Shown here: piece after piece, positions 1 to 11,751 of the stretch
Layout of the letters: each line of letters opens with the position of its first letter
Position numbering within the stretch: position 1 is the first letter of the stretch
NCBI GenBank assembly: GCA_027475525.1
Contig: JAMWFC010000009.1
Span: forward strand, 186,001 to 250,000
DNA length: 64,000 nt
Direction: 5' to 3'
From: Macrolepiota albuminosa
Lineage: Eukaryota; Basidiomycota; Agaricomycetes; Agaricales; Agaricaceae
Position numbers and translations under genes: made by a program
Notes under the pieces: model-generated
Told to the model about the DNA's origin: nothing
Seen by the model: only the letters and a program-made list of their open reading frames with translations
Databases searched by the model: none

Positions 1-549
1 TCTGGCTCCGGCTGTAGGTGCCTCTGTCTCTGTCTCTGTTTCTGGTACAATGAGCAGGATAGACGCTGAGAAGAAGACTCGAAAGAGGTGGAGAAAGGTG
101 CTCGTATCTATGCCTGTTTTCTTGTTCCTGTCGTCAAAACTAAAGTCAAAGCAAAACTTGACGCATCTATCAAAGTCAAAGCCTCATTCTGATGCTCACA
201 CTCAGAGTCATGTTCACGTCACGTGAAGATTGCGAATAAACAGATGGGCCATTATCATTGACAATAGATCCAGTCCTTCATCACATGGATCAAAATACTT
301 GATCATTTCTTGGTAAAGCATACACAGCGTGTTTTTGTAAGCGACTGTAGATATTCTCATCATAAGGATAATTGTTGTTGTATTCCAGTCTGCTATGCTA
401 ATCCAGTCATTCGAGATGTACAATTCAATGCTATCATATCAAGATTTGGGAACGCCATAGCACTCTTTCCTATGCTAATCCAGTCATTCGAGATGTACAA
501 TTCAATGCTATCATATCAAGATTTGGGAACGCCATAGCACTCTTTCGTG
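1..549. other. AT-rich stretch without a recognisable gene
   Basis: I see no gene here. The short open frames lack exon-like composition. The only structure is one 77-bp tandem duplication, listed separately. Confidence 0.5.
393..546. repeat. 77-bp tandem direct duplication (assembly junction)
   Basis: The block starting at 393 recurs from 470 with a period of 77. It is one of about 22 such duplications in the window, interpreted as an unmerged k=77 contig overlap. Confidence 0.85.
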
Positions 550-1110
550 TCGGAGTCCATATTATGGAAAGAGTGGCTTCCGTCATGATTAGTCTGTACG
601 GCTTCCGTTATAATTAGTTTGTATTTGTATAGGCATGTTAGACCTTGTCATTGTTTTTTTTTGTTTTTTTTTTGTTTTGTTTTTTTTTTTTTGGAGTAGT
701 GTTTGGTTTGGTATTAGACCTTGTCATTGTCTTTTTTTGTTTTTTTTTTTGTTTTTTTTTTTTTTTTTTTTGGAGTAGCGTTTGGTTTGGTGTTAGACCT
801 TGTCATTGTCTTTTTTTGTTTTTTTTTTTGTTTTTTTTTTTTTTTTTTTGGAGTAGCGTTTGGTTTGGTGTTAGACCTTGACATTGTCTTTTTTTGTTTG
901 TTTTTTTTTTTTTTTTGGAGTGGCATTTGGTTTGGTGGTGTAGTCTGCGCCATAGGTATGTTTTTTTTTGGCTCTGTTTATTTATATACAGTGTGGATGA
1001 AATTTCGTTTTGTATGTACGGTTTAGACTACATATACCGGGTATAACTGTATATGCATAGAACAAACATGATGGTTCTTGTGTATGTCAGTATAGTAGTG
1101 CCGTCATCGT
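550..1110. repeat. Interspersed repeat, copy 1 (relative of 34540-34920)
   Basis: Segments around 555-645 (attattatgg...ggcttcc...agtctgta) and 990-1065 (gaaatttc...agactacatat...ctgtatat.atgcatag) are found again, in the same order and orientation, around 34545-34600 and 34755-34830. The poly-T tandem array sits between them here but not in the other copy. This suggests two decayed copies of one element, possibly a Copia-type LTR because the second copy lies next to Copia pol remains. The family assignment is inference. Confidence 0.5.
645..940. repeat. Poly-T tandem array
   Basis: About four units of roughly 65-85 bp each have a run of T interrupted by single G, followed by ggagtagcgtttggtttggt and ttagaccttgtcattgtc. 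The T-tract with ggagtagcgttt also heads the tRNA-like SINE near 8250, so the unit may derive from that repeat. Open frames across it encode only Phe/Lys-rich low-complexity peptides and are not genes. Confidence 0.75.
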
Positions 1111-1192
1111 CATCTCAATCGTCACTTTCTGACAAGTATGCGTCCATCAGATATTTGTTGACATTTATTAACTCTTGGCGGTGGGACTCTAG

Positions 1193-1346
1193 TGCAATCG
1201 GCATTAGCTATTATCACTTAGTTTAAATGTGATGTTACTTACCTATATTTTGTACTAGAGTCATCAACTTGCAATCGGCATTAGCTATTATCACTTAGTT
1301 TAAATGTGATGTTACTTACCTATATTTTGTACTAGAGTCATCAACT
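1193..1346. repeat. 77-bp tandem direct duplication (assembly junction)
   Basis: The first copy starts at 1193 and the second at 1270. The two copies read identically. Confidence 0.85.
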
Positions 1347-1904
1347 GTTCATTCTTCATTTTCACTTCGTTGATGGCTGCATCTGATAAGTAAGGCTGTA
1401 ATGTCAGTATGTCGGTAGAAAATTTAATATTGAGAATGGTGCTTGCCTGCATTATTGATGGCTTTCTCTGCACGAGCTAGAAGGCTGTATACTGTGTAAA
1501 TAATCAATCAAGGTCGTATCCAAAAGAAGCAATAAATAAGATTGTCATATACATCTTTTGTTATTTTTCATTGCGGCACGATACTTTTCTGTCATGAACT
1601 TTAGCTCCATCTTCGTATCTCCGTCGATTGAAGATGAGGAGTTGGCTGGTGTAGAAGATTGTTGGTTCTGATTTGTATTCATGAGAGGAGATGTGAGTCG
1701 CAAATGGAGTGTTGAGATGTGTTTTAATAGTGGTTGCCTCATGTCAGTGATTGAGATATGTTTGTACATTGTACCGGTATATTGTATGGTTGCAAAAGAC
1801 TTCTACAGAAATCATGAGATCGATGGTGATAATGTCAATTGAATTAGGTTACTAGTATACTAAGGGGTATTTTTCAACTTTATTTATAAAAATAGCAATT
1901 GCAG

Positions 1905-2110
1905 AAAAGGTAATGGACATACTTAATAGTCTGAGAAGTTCATGCCATATGTTCAGTCCTGAGTTAGAAGAAGGTAATGGACATACTGAATAGTTTGAGA
2001 AGTTTACGTCACTTAATTAGCCTTGAGTTAGAATATAGATAGAAGAGGTAATGGACGTACTGAATAATTTGAGAAGGTTATGTCACTTTGTCAGCTTTGA
2101 GTTGGGCTGT
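1905..2110. repeat. Degenerate tandem repeat, units of about 65-70 bp
   Basis: Three diverged units share ggtaatgga.atact.aatag followed by tgagaag and ...tgagtt. They start near 1909, 1973 and 2050. A further related stretch occurs near 2370-2450. Unlike the 77-bp duplications these copies differ from one another, so they are genuine old repeats. Confidence 0.6.
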
Positions 2111-2367
2111 GCAGGTAATGTTGAGAATCGGATGGATCGGACAATGACTTTTTGGTCTGAATTCGAAAAGGTTGAGAAATAAGCACTTAGCACTTGGTGT
2201 GTTTATTCAAAGAGGTGGTACTGCAAAAGACGTTGGTGGATGGAAGGGCGTTGGATTTACAAAGTGGATTGATGAGTCTTTGTTGCGTGATTTGTTGAAG
2301 GCATTTGTGGATTCAAGTTGGTGGTTGTTTGTTGGAGGCACATCATCAAAAAATAGTCATCACGCAG

Positions 2368-2512
2368 AAGAGGTAATTGGACATACTAATAGTCTGAGTG
2401 TGTGATCTGAGATGTACCACCTGGTCAATCTTGAGATGGGCTGTGCAGGTAATATTGAATTAGATAATGACTTTTGGTTCGAATCCAAAAATTGTGTTGA
2501 GAATGAGTACTC
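2368..2512 (+). repeat. Possible tRNA-derived SINE fragment
   Basis: A consensus Pol III B box (ggttcgaatcc) near 2477 sits in a T-arm-like hairpin whose 5-bp stem is TTTGG/CCAAA. A convincing A box is not visible upstream. A degenerate relative of the same stretch occurs near 2140. This may be a decayed SINE or a chance motif. Confidence 0.3.
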
Positions 2513-3465
2513 AACCATGTTTATTTTGCTGTTGGCACGGCACTCTCATTAATATTATTAAATAAAGATCTCTAGTGTTAAGAAAGCGTCATACTTTGCT
2601 GCTAGTGTAAATGAGTCAAATTGATTTCAAAAATTCATCTTTTGTTAGGTAATTTGTTAAAGAATGCATGTACAGTGTGCATATGGCAGTGCAGTGGTTG
2701 TGAATTTATGTTCTATTCTGAAACTATGATGAGTAGACATGACTGGCAGCTCTGATAAGGACGACAAAATGTCATGATATTTGTCAGAACTTGGTATGTT
2801 TTACTAGTCCTTCTCGTTGAATGATGAATATACTTACTGAAAGATAAGTTAATTGATATATTCCTATTCCTAATAAGCGATAACGTAGCACATATCTTAG
2901 TTAAAGCTTAAAAAGCTTAAGCTTAAATATTTAAACACGTGGCTTCAAAAATTGAAGACATTTTCTGACATGCAAGGAATAACCTCGATCTACAATCTAT
3001 CTATGCTATATCTCGGAACCATGACCCAACATATCAATGAATAATTTTATGTTTAGCTCAATATTTCCAAGCTCTTGGGCACAAGCATCCTATGTGGATA
3101 AGAGTAGCCAAAGTAATGGATCTCAGCTTTTTCGACGATAAATCGTTGCAATGTGTTTGAAGATTGTCAAATGGAATGTAAGACTTTGTGTATGGGCAAA
3201 CAGCTGAGTGAGAAGAAACAAGTCTTACTCCTAAAATTATAATACTTGATTTTTTTCTCATTTGAAAGATTAGACAATGTTGTGAGGGTCTTCTGTGCGA
3301 AGTTTTCAATCCTGTTTTTGCATGTAACTGTGTTTTTCTTTTATTTCATTCAAAGTGAATATATTCAATTGCATTCAACAATTACATACACTTCATTCAG
3401 ACCGCAATTCGAAGAATATATAGAGTTCTCAGCATGTACTTTAAAAAACAACTTATAGTAGCATA

Positions 3466-4574
3466 CTAATTCAATTCATCTTGGTACTGCGCCTCCCTTT
3501 GAAAGTCTTTATCCTCATCGAAATCTGCCTCACTAGTCAATTTTGTACGCTTTGTAGGTCGAAGTGGAAAATTTTCATCAATATCAATATGACGCTTCCG
3601 AACTCCTCGAGATACTGCAGATTCAAGATTGCAAGACTGATTAGCTAGCTCATTTTCCAATAACTGATAGTAAAAGTTTTAGTTTATAGCACTGCAGATT
3701 CAAGATTGCAAGACTGATTAGCTAGCTCATTTTCCAATAACTGATAGTAAAAGTTTTAGTTTATAGCACTTAAACTCTACTTGATGGGGTCTCACCGTAG
3801 TTCCATGTTTAGCGACAAGAAGTAACTTATCTAGATGAATTAATGGTGCATTCTTTCGCCCAATCTTGATGGTGCGAAAACTGATACTTGCTTCAACAAG
3901 TTGCCTGATGCGAAAAACTCCAGGATAAGCAATCTGCTTGTACGTCTGCCTATAAAGACTGCTTTATTTTTCAATTAATTGATCAATAAAAGCAAACTTA
4001 CCTGCTTCTATGGTTAGGAACTAGTTCGTGAAAGACAATAATATTGTCATCAGTATGTACATATCTACCAGTCTGAAGTAGACCAGTAAGAACGCCGTGA
4101 TCGTCTACCGCCTCAGGAAGTGCTATTTCAGTGAGCGAATGACTCTGCCCTTTTGGTGTACAAATCCTTGTCCTTGGGCAAATAGCATGTGTCCCCAGAA
4201 GAACTTGATAAGGTTTATACGCATTCATATCACCTTCGGCAAACGTTCCATCGAAATAAGAGAAAATAAGATCTAGTGCTGCTAAATCGTCATCAAAGTA
4301 ATCGCAATTGTATGGTGCGATAATGGTAACGAAGTAATTTAATGAATTGGATTCGTTTCGGCGAACACTAAATAATAGCTTGAATAAGTTAAAATTGAAT
4401 AATAACAGCAAATATGGCAACAGACCGATAATTGTTTGGAAGAGGAGGAAGCCTAAACTCTAGAATAAAGCCAGAGAAATCAAGCAAAACTTCTGAATCC
4501 GTTCCACAATAAACAAGACATTTAAAGCCACCGGTGACAGACTTGACTTCAAAAGCCTCTTCAATTTTCTGCAT
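3466..4574 (-). CDS. Unrecognised spliced gene (hypothetical protein)
   Basis: I do not recognise this protein. Coding-like segments on the minus strand run from about 4574 down to a stop at 3466. They include a frame at 4574-4389 ending near LPPLPNNY, a long segment over 4340-4000 rich in aspartate and ordinary composition, a segment near 3950-3790, and a basic/acidic C-terminus at 3660-3466 with RKRHIDIDE and RPTKRTKLTSEADFDED, which could be a nuclear localisation signal. Short introns are implied between segments (for example around 3990-3960 and 3790-3665). A 77-bp assembly duplication at 3614-3767 falls on the last intron/exon boundary and disturbs the model. Upstream exons may reach about 4900. 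It is divergent to the plus-strand unknown gene at 5.8-7.3 kb. Confidence 0.4.
3614..3767. repeat. 77-bp tandem direct duplication (assembly junction)
   Basis: Copies start at 3614 and 3691. It overlaps the 3' exon boundary of the minus-strand unknown gene and would duplicate part of its coding sequence. Confidence 0.85.
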
Positions 4575-4931
4575 TGTATCATAGTATGCAAGTTGGCGAC
4601 AAAGGGAGGCACCTGCAAGTCACAAGTTTGCAAAAGAAGTTGCTTGATTGACTATAATAAATACAAAACATCATCAGAATAATGAGAAATCACATGTGTA
4701 TTTTGACTTTCCTGCATCTTCGCAATTCAAAATTTCAATCCTCTTATCCATGGAAAGTTGCAACAGTGATTGCATTTGATGGTTGTCCATTTCGAACATC
4801 TGAATGAAACTATATAAATATGGCATTGGCAAACTTGCAGTAAAGCGTGTTGTCCTCTATGATGATTATATAAGAATAAGTGTCTTACCATTTAAAAACT
4901 GATACACCACGGTGAAGTTGCCTCTTGCATC

Positions 4932-5085
4932 GATTACACTATTATAGAGTACACATTTGTGATCCCATGATACAACTTCTAATTGATGTTGATAGATTTT
5001 AACAGGTAGATTACACTATTATAGAGTACACATTTGTGATCCCATGATACAACTTCTAATTGATGTTGATAGATTTTAACAGGTA
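4932..5085. repeat. 77-bp tandem direct duplication (assembly junction)
   Basis: Copies start at 4932 and 5009. Confidence 0.85.
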
Positions 5086-5133
5086 AAGTGACGTTGTACC
5101 AATGATAAGCGCTACCGAAGATGCTATTGATGA

Positions 5134-5287
5134 TCCTGTGATGCTACTTCTAATTCTATTCTATACTTCTAATTCTAATTTGATATAAAATGACGTTGCA
5201 AACTTGATAATCCTGTGATGCTACTTCTAATTCTATTCTATACTTCTAATTCTAATTTGATATAAAATGACGTTGCAAACGCCACCG
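5134..5287. repeat. 77-bp tandem direct duplication (assembly junction)
   Basis: Copies start at 5134 and 5211. Confidence 0.85.
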
Positions 5288-5533
5288 AAGATACTTTTGA
5301 TGATCTTCTGATGCTGCTTCTGACAGAAATAGATCTCATTGCTTGCTAACATAAAACTTGAAACTTGCTAAAAATTACCAGACTGCTTTTGATAGAAATA
5401 GGCCACATTGCTTGTTAACACGTTGAAACTTACTAAAAATTACCTGATCTTAGCAAACCAATGTTGAAAGCAAAATAAACGACTTCTAATTAACACAAGT
5501 GTGAAAATAATTTCTAATTCTAGTTAAATTAAC

Positions 5534-5687
5534 GTGCTTAAAAATGATCGGCAACTCCACTGTTTTTGTTATTGCTCTAAATATGGTAAGTGTGAAAACA
5601 CTTTTTGAGGGTGCTTAAAAATGATCGGCAACTCCACTGTTTTTGTTATTGCTCTAAATATGGTAAGTGTGAAAACACTTTTTGAGG
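5534..5687. repeat. 77-bp tandem direct duplication (assembly junction)
   Basis: Copies start at 5534 and 5611. Confidence 0.85.
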
Positions 5688-5773
5688 ATAACGAATATGC
5701 TTTAAAACAATCAGGTTGAAAAGAACCTCCCTTTATACCTTTGCCTTCAGTTTTTCTCATAGCGTCAACCAAA

Positions 5774-7331
5774 TGGCCCGACTTTCAGCCAAGTACGTTA
5801 CTTTACTTTCATTGTCAATATTAGTGTTTGATTCTAATGAGTAACGGTACAGGAAACAACAAATAAGATCTGAATCAGATACCGAAGCTACCATGTTAGA
5901 GCAGAAAACAAAGAAGAAGTACAAGCAAATGACTTCCAATGAAACTAATATGCAAGAAGATATTAATAAGTCGGACTCAAAGTTTGTTTTCAATCGTACC
6001 CCTTTTCTTGATATGATAAGACTTATTGACATTGTAAGGAAGAGACAGACGAAAGCGGTTTGAGTTATATTCTTGATAAAGGAAAAAATATTGCCAGTGC
6101 CAGTAATTAGTACGTGTTGAATATTTTGCAACCACCGCAATTAATTGAACTATAATCTATAGAATGCTACATGCTAAAGATGTTGTATCTGAACTACCTT
6201 ACGCTGAATTCATAAACGATTCGACTTCACAAAATATGTAAGTCAAAATATTTGGATCACTTCACTTTATCAGCTGACTTTTTTTATATATTACTCTAGG
6301 CAAGATGCCAAGTCCGACGACACACAACCTATCGTTCTAGAAGCAATCAATTATACATGCTATGACACCAAAACTTCTCAAGTATCTGAAGAGGCTGTTG
6401 TCAATCTCGAATACTCCTTTCCTAGTGTAGCAAGTCGTCTTATGGAATTGGATGTTCGTGTACCTAAATCAAGTAGTGTTCAAGTCGTCAATCTCGCGGC
6501 TGCTAATCCTCAAGACTTCCAACAAGGATTTGTCTTCCAGTGAAAAAGATCTTCTACAGCCAAGCGAAACTTTTCTGTCTTTTATCTTGTTGGAATGGTC
6601 ATGTTTAGCCATCTGGTTGACAAAGGAGACCCACATTATATATCAGTTGCTTTTTCAGATTGCACGTTTCCTCGTGCAATGGCCTTTATTGGAGCGGTTT
6701 TCAACAAGGAGAATTTATCAGTAATCACGCAACAGGATGGCATCTCCCTTACAACAATGCTCATGAGAAAGAGCACGAGTTGTTCAGGTATACAGTATAA
6801 TTAACGACCATCACTTAATATAGAAAGCTAACAACTCTTTAGACAAACCGGGTTCATCTACAAGACTAGCTCCTGCTTCTCCAACAAAGAAGGGTAATCG
6901 CAGCCACACCAAGTTATCTTGGTCTGATGCAGTAAGACCATATGGAGATTCAGGTAAGCCATAAAATTCACTCACTTTTTTCTATTATGGCTTATTATAA
7001 TTGAATAACGATTCTAGTACCAGTTTATGATGGGCGACACCAAAAATTCAACCTTGAAAAATATCAGTCATTGCCTCATGCATATGTTGATGTGGCAAAC
7101 TGGTCCGCTGTTATTGCTACATTCACAGTCAGCATCTATAAGGGCCGCTTTGGAGACATGACTTCATTCAACATCCAAGACGTTATTTTGCTTGCTGACC
7201 CTGAAGAAGCCGATCATCGTGCTGCTACAGTATGTTCGCTGCCGATGTGGATTAAAGACATGGTTGATCTGCCAATAGATGATGAATACATTGAAATTGA
7301 AGAAGTAGAAGACAAAGCAGACTTTGTATAA
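5774..7331 (+). CDS. Unrecognised spliced gene (hypothetical protein)
   Basis: Several plus-strand exons with short introns can be followed: a basic segment around 5850-6060, a segment from about 6165, one from about 6300 to 6540, one over 6590-6785, one over 6845-6952 (Ser/Pro/Lys-rich, LAPASPTKKGN) and a last exon ending at 7331. The clearest splice joins GATTCAG|gtaagcc at about 6953 to ttctag|TACCAGTT at about 7018 and restores a Val followed by PVYDGRHQKFNLEKY. The C-terminus is acidic (EYIEIEEVEDKADF). Mid-gene the frame is interrupted near 6540 and coding-like peptide jumps frame, so the gene may be decayed or mis-assembled. I recognise no catalytic domain. Uncharacterised agaricomycete proteins with a similar 'PVYDGR' region come to mind, but I cannot verify that. 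Confidence 0.4.
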
Positions 7332-7702
7332 TTGTCAAATGTATTCCACCCTTTAGCGTAGAGTCCTTTTTTAGTCGGACAATACGATTTTTTACCGCGA
7401 TCAGCTATCCTAATACTTCAAATAAGACATAGAACAAACATTACCTAATGTATTTTTGACTTAGTCTAGAGTGAGACGAAGTCTCATTGCTGAGTCCCTT
7501 ATAGCAAAAGGTCAAGCCAGTTGTCATGCCTGTCAATTCAAAGCAAAGGCTTTCGCGTCTCAGTCTCATTGACTAGTTCTTTACAGAGTAGCGGAGTGTG
7601 AATTCATCTTCCTAAGTGTGAACGCCTTATGACGCCTTAGTGACATCCGACTCAGAGGGGACTCTCCTAGCTAAAGGGGTGGAATAGTATATCACAAGTA
7701 GG
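7332..7702. mobile_element. Non-autonomous TIR DNA element (degenerate copy)
   Basis: The right end reads agctaaaggggtggaatag followed by TA. The left end (tattccaccctttagc) is its imperfect inverse. Subterminal sequence (cggatgtcactaaggcg when reverse-complemented, plus a run of cactccgct) matches the element at 54863-55585 in opposite orientation. TA target duplication and short TIRs suggest a mariner/Tc1-type or similar MITE. No transposase frame is present. Confidence 0.6.
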
Positions 7703-7939
7703 ATTCACATACGAAATAATATAAGTGTGGAGTTGTCAAAGAATCAGAAATCAGAATAGATTGCGGTACGTGTATGTCACGTAGGCAACCAGGTTGAGTA
7801 GTTGTCGCAAGGGGGGGACGGAGTGGACGGATGGACGGATTAGAATAAACTATACAATTGAGGAACATGTTGTTAGAATTAGATTCTGAAGATCAGGAAT
7901 ACCTCAATCATCTCAGTCATCTATATACTGATTAAGTTT
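7703..7939. other. Short intergenic stretch, nothing recognised
   Basis: There is no coding or repeat structure that I can support, apart from a G-run near 7810. Confidence 0.4.
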
Positions 7940-8246
7940 GACAACCAATTATATAATCCTTCGTCTAGACGAACACTCCATTTTTGAAATAGAAATAAAA
8001 ATTAAATAAATTCCCAACTAAACCCCAACACATGATTATATAAGCGTTCGTCTGGATGACTGCTTATATAATTCTTCGTCCATTTTTGAAATAGAAACAA
8101 AAACTAAATTCCCAACTAAACCTCACACATGATTATATAAGCGTTCGTCTGGACGGCTGCTTATATAATCCTTCGTCCAGACGAACGCTTATATAATCAT
8201 GTGTGTGGGGTTTAGTTGGAAATTCAATTTTCATTTCAAAAATGGG
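7940..8246. repeat. Foldback (long hairpin) element
   Basis: Sequence from about 8070 to 8246 forms a long imperfect inverted repeat. A left arm (ccatttttgaaatag... cacatgattatataagcg ttcgtctggacg) is mirrored by cgtccagacgaacgcttatataatcatgtg ...catttcaaaaatgg. A partial extra left arm lies at 7945-8065. The core palindrome ATAAGCGTTCGTC/GACGAACGCTTAT is shared with the tandem array at 33 kb. It is probably a MITE/foldback element. No coding is present. Confidence 0.7.
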
Positions 8247-8365
8247 GTGAGTTTTTTTTTTGGAGTAGCGTTTCAAGTGGCTTAATGGCCTACATCCTTG
8301 GCAAGGCCCTCTTGCCGCTGTGCTGCTCACCTGGGGTTCAAATCAGGTTTTTCTACTAGAGAAGG
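8247..8365 (+). mobile_element. tRNA-derived SINE (fragment)
   Basis: After a T-tract and ggagtagcg, an A-box-like agtggcttaatggcc and a B-box-like ggttcaaatca are spaced as in a tRNA with a long variable arm (Leu/Ser type), with partial acceptor pairing between the flanking gtag and ctac. It abuts the hairpin on the left and lies 40 bp from the solo LTR. The sequence suggests a SINE head rather than a working tRNA, because no anticodon loop is evident. Confidence 0.45.
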
Positions 8366-8405
8366 GAGGTGATTTTAAAGAGTCTTATTCCATTTGTTAA
8401 TTATT

Positions 8406-9154
8406 GTCACGACCCCTCCCCTCCGGGCCCACCCCGGAACACCCCCGGAACACCCTCTGGGACCCTCCCTCTGACCCCACAGGACACGCCCCGCCATCAC
8501 GACTGCCGACACCGCCATCATGCGCATCAAGGACCGCCATCAGCTGTCACCAGCCCCAATCAACGATCGGATCACGCAACTCGTTCCGGCCATCACGCAT
8601 CACGCATCACGGCTCCATCCGCGCCAATTGATCGCGTGCCCCACACGCACGATCCCGGTATGCAGCCTCTGCCGCTACTCAATAACCCCCAGAACCCATC
8701 CCAGACATCCCGGAACCCCGAGATCCAGCCCCGTAGTACTTATAGCATAGTTCCCTGTTGTATTCGCCAGTCTTGATATTACATACACTGTTACTATGCT
8801 TTACTTGGATTGTTGCGTGCCCTTTATTTGACTGGTACGCATTGACTGGCACGCTTGACTGGCATGCTTGGATAATCGCGTGCTCTAAGACTGGTACGCA
8901 CTTTGCGACTTTAACTTACTAACTTGGTCTCGTCTTAGAACCTCCGGTTCACGACTCGACCCCCACCCGAACTCCCCAGTTACCACCACCCAAAACCCCC
9001 GGACTAAGTCCCCTCTTCCGGGATTTCCCTGTCCACGTCTTGAACCCCGGAGTCCTAGCCCCGGAGTTCCAGACACCCGAGTATCCGTGGGTCAAGTCCG
9101 CATTGTAAGGGCGATTGCTTTCCCGGAAGGCCCCCGACTCAGCGGAACCTGACA
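8406..9154. mobile_element. Solo LTR, family A copy 1 (749 bp)
   Basis: It begins TGTCACGACCCC and ends GGAACCTGACA, giving 5-bp inverted termini TGTCA/TGACA. It is flanked by a perfect 5-bp target duplication (ATTAT at 8401-8405 and 9155-9159). The second copy at 18995-19865 has the same ends and internal order. No internal domain is present, so it is a solo LTR left by recombination. Proline/arginine-rich open frames inside it are by-products of its GC-rich composition. Confidence 0.9.
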
Positions 9155-10054
9155 ATTATTTCTAGTGGTGAATGTGGACTATCATCTTCATCTTTTCTTA
9201 TTACTCTGTTAATTATAGTGTCCATATAAAATAGGTCGCTTCTAGGTTCAGTATTTTGTGTACCCGGGTCAGACCTAGGGAGAGTCTTCTCTCAGCGTCC
9301 GTAATCTTCATCGGAGGGCTGCCTAGTATGGTGGATAAATTCCGCTCTGGCCACGTTTTCCTTGTTCTTCTTCTCCATACGTTTCTTGCTTTTTCCCATA
9401 CAATCTCCTGACTAACACGGGAGCATTCGGTGATAATGTGATTCAGAGAGTCTACTTTACTTTACCATCATGGCTGCATATCCTCCGGCTCTTCAGGTCA
9501 AGCTTCATTGTTTGTTTGTCCCAGTATGATCCCACCTTGTACGCATCGTGTTGACATTTCCACAGGAAGACCCTCATTGTTCTGGAAAGATCTTCGTCAC
9601 GTAGGCTGGGGTTTTCTTATTTACCATCATCACTGCCTCCTTTATTCCTTCAACCTTCTTTATTCCTTCAATCGCTTTTATCGTTTTATCTAGGCCTTGG
9701 TAGAGTGTCGCATTTAAAAACTACTTCCTGGCGTTTGCTTTCGTCGAGACTATAATGTGAGCATGTCTTTTGCTTGGTTAACATACGAGGCTGGGTGCAT
9801 GCACCCAAATGAGTTTTCTAACTTCATGCAGTCATTACACTTGCAGTTGGAATCTAGGTAAGTATATCGCATTTTATCTTTCCCTCTAATATTTCTATAT
9901 CCCCAATTTGTGTTTGCTTTTGAGGCACTCCGCTGCCTTCACACAGTTTATTTTTCTGACGCTTGCTTGGGTCATCAGCGGCTACATGATACCGTAACCA
10001 TATCGGCATTTTCCTCAGGATTTCCCTGTTGATGAAGGCAAGTCATCAAGTCTT

Positions 10055-10112
10055 ACATTAAACTCCGCTGTCACTATAAATATACATTAAACTCCGCTGT
10101 CACTATAAATAA
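10055..10112. repeat. 29-bp tandem duplication
   Basis: acattaaactccgctgtc recurs with a period of 29 bp (10055 and 10084). It is a short tandem duplication inside the LINE relic, distinct from the 77-bp class. Confidence 0.7.
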
Positions 10113-10303
10113 GCAAGCTATATTTGGGCTCGTGTCCCCTCGTGCACAGTCACCTTTGTCTTCCACAATTGCAGGAACGGTGATACCTTAATCTGCTTGT
10201 CCACTATTTCTTCCAACTTCAGGGTATTGTCGGCTGTGATTGCATCAGCCACCAAGGCCCATAGTGGTCTGTTTGTTTTGAATTTCAAGTAAGATTTCAG
10301 CTA

Positions 10304-10457
10304 CATTGCTTTATTTCTTGTTCTGATGTCAACTATCGAAGGGCTCGTACATTGTTTTCTCATTAGCTAAGGAGCTCCTCCATTGCTTTATTTCTTGTTC
10401 TGATGTCAACTATCGAAGGGCTCGTACATTGTTTTCTCATTAGCTAAGGAGCTCCTC
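10304..10457. repeat. 77-bp tandem direct duplication (assembly junction)
   Basis: Copies start at 10304 and 10381, inside the LINE relic. Confidence 0.85.
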
Positions 10458-10800
10458 CCAGCCTACATAAACTTTACTGCTCTTCTTGCTTGTTGTCTTC
10501 CATCAATAGAACGTAGTCGTATCATCAGCAAAAAGGTTCACAATTAACTTTTCGGCATGGCCTGGAATATCATAACCTTTTAGGTGGGATTTCTTGAGGG
10601 AGGCTGCTAACGATTTACAATCCTTAGGTTCTGTGTTGAGTTATTTATAAACTTGTTATTGAAGGACTTCTAGAATTGGTATGGAATCCCATCTAGTTCT
10701 GGTGCTGAGCTATTATTTGAGAGCTGTAGTGCTGTCAGCAGTTCCTTCATTTCAATTATACTGCTCAAGTCTTCTTTTCGTTGTTCCGATGTGCAAGCCT

Positions 10801-10954
10801 TGATTGTGCCCAGAACTTTTAGGGTCTTCTCCTCATGTTCTTGGTCTGTGATGTCTTTGCGCTTACTTTGGAGTTCTTGATTGTGCCCAGAACTTTTAGG
10901 GTCTTCTCCTCATGTTCTTGGTCTGTGATGTCTTTGCGCTTACTTTGGAGTTCA
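10801..10954. repeat. 77-bp tandem direct duplication (assembly junction)
   Basis: Copies start at 10801 and 10878. It causes the linker peptide of the LINE to appear twice in different frames. Confidence 0.85.
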
Positions 10955-11751
10955 TTATGGTAATTTCTGGCTATCTCAGCCATCTTAATTGAGTTGCTCT
11001 TGTATGCCGGCAAAGATATGTTGGGGCTTTCTTTCTTGAATGATGAAGGCATATATTACGTCTCTGGATTGACCGCTTGTTTGTTGGATGTTGTGCAATA
11101 CTTGCACATTTGTTTCTCCTTCTAACCTGTTCTTAATCGCAATTTTCTTTCTTTTAGCCATGTGATATTTCCTCTCAAGAGATTCCAGTTTCTTTGTTAT
11201 TTCCTTAACCATCTCTGTTTTTTCTACATCATCAAGGTCTGGGTCATCTAGCTTCTGGTTCTTCACAACTTGATTTTCTTTTTCTCCATGATATACTTTG
11301 GCACTAGGATCTTATCCCTTTCTTTTGCATAGGTTAATAGGTTTCTTTTCCATTTCATATATACAGTCTGGAGATTTGCTCCTGACAATCTGTTGTTGCC
11401 TAGAGTTCTAATTTTATCTAGTGCTATTCCATTCGGACTCTACTACATATTTCCTGAATTTTCCATCATTACGTATTATGTGGTTTTTCATAACCCATCT
11501 CCCTTTTCCCACAATTGGGCCTCTGCGTGCGTTATCGTGATGAGTGGATGGTCAGTTCCTGGGATACCACTGGGCGAGATCGACCAGTCACACGATGATA
11601 AGTTGAGAGGGTTCGTCATGTAGATTTTGTCTATTCTTAACATGGACGATGTAGCATCTTTGATGAAGAAGAAGGCTCTCTTGGTTGGGAAAGCGTCTCT
11701 CCATGCATCCCTCAGGTATAGGATTTACTTGAAGTGGTCTAGAGCTTCAGT

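Larger units (their letters stand above)
1111..3465. other. AT-rich stretch, no confident gene
   Basis: No convincing gene is seen. The region holds a 77-bp duplication, degenerate tandem units and a B-box-like motif, each listed separately. Open frames are short and lack intron-compatible continuations. Confidence 0.5.
4575..5757. other. Intergenic, AT-rich, three assembly duplications
   Basis: I see no confident gene. It may contain 5' exons of the minus-strand gene ending at 3466. Three 77-bp tandem duplications fall in this short interval, an unusually high density of contig junctions that suggests locally repetitive sequence. Confidence 0.45.

Noticed and set aside
393..546. 77-bp duplications as true minisatellites or giant target-site duplications
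   Set aside because: The period is identical at some 22 unrelated sequences, with only two copies each, and one is absent from a sister LTR copy. An assembly origin fits better.
645..1026. Open frames of 78-101 aa over the poly-T array, both strands
   Set aside because: They translate homopolymer runs into Phe- or Lys-rich peptides and repeat with the array; no coding signal.
8369..8776. 135-aa proline-rich frame and overlapping frames within the solo LTR
   Set aside because: They lie inside an LTR with confirmed ends and target duplication; the frames follow from GC-rich repeats and are not conserved in the second LTR.
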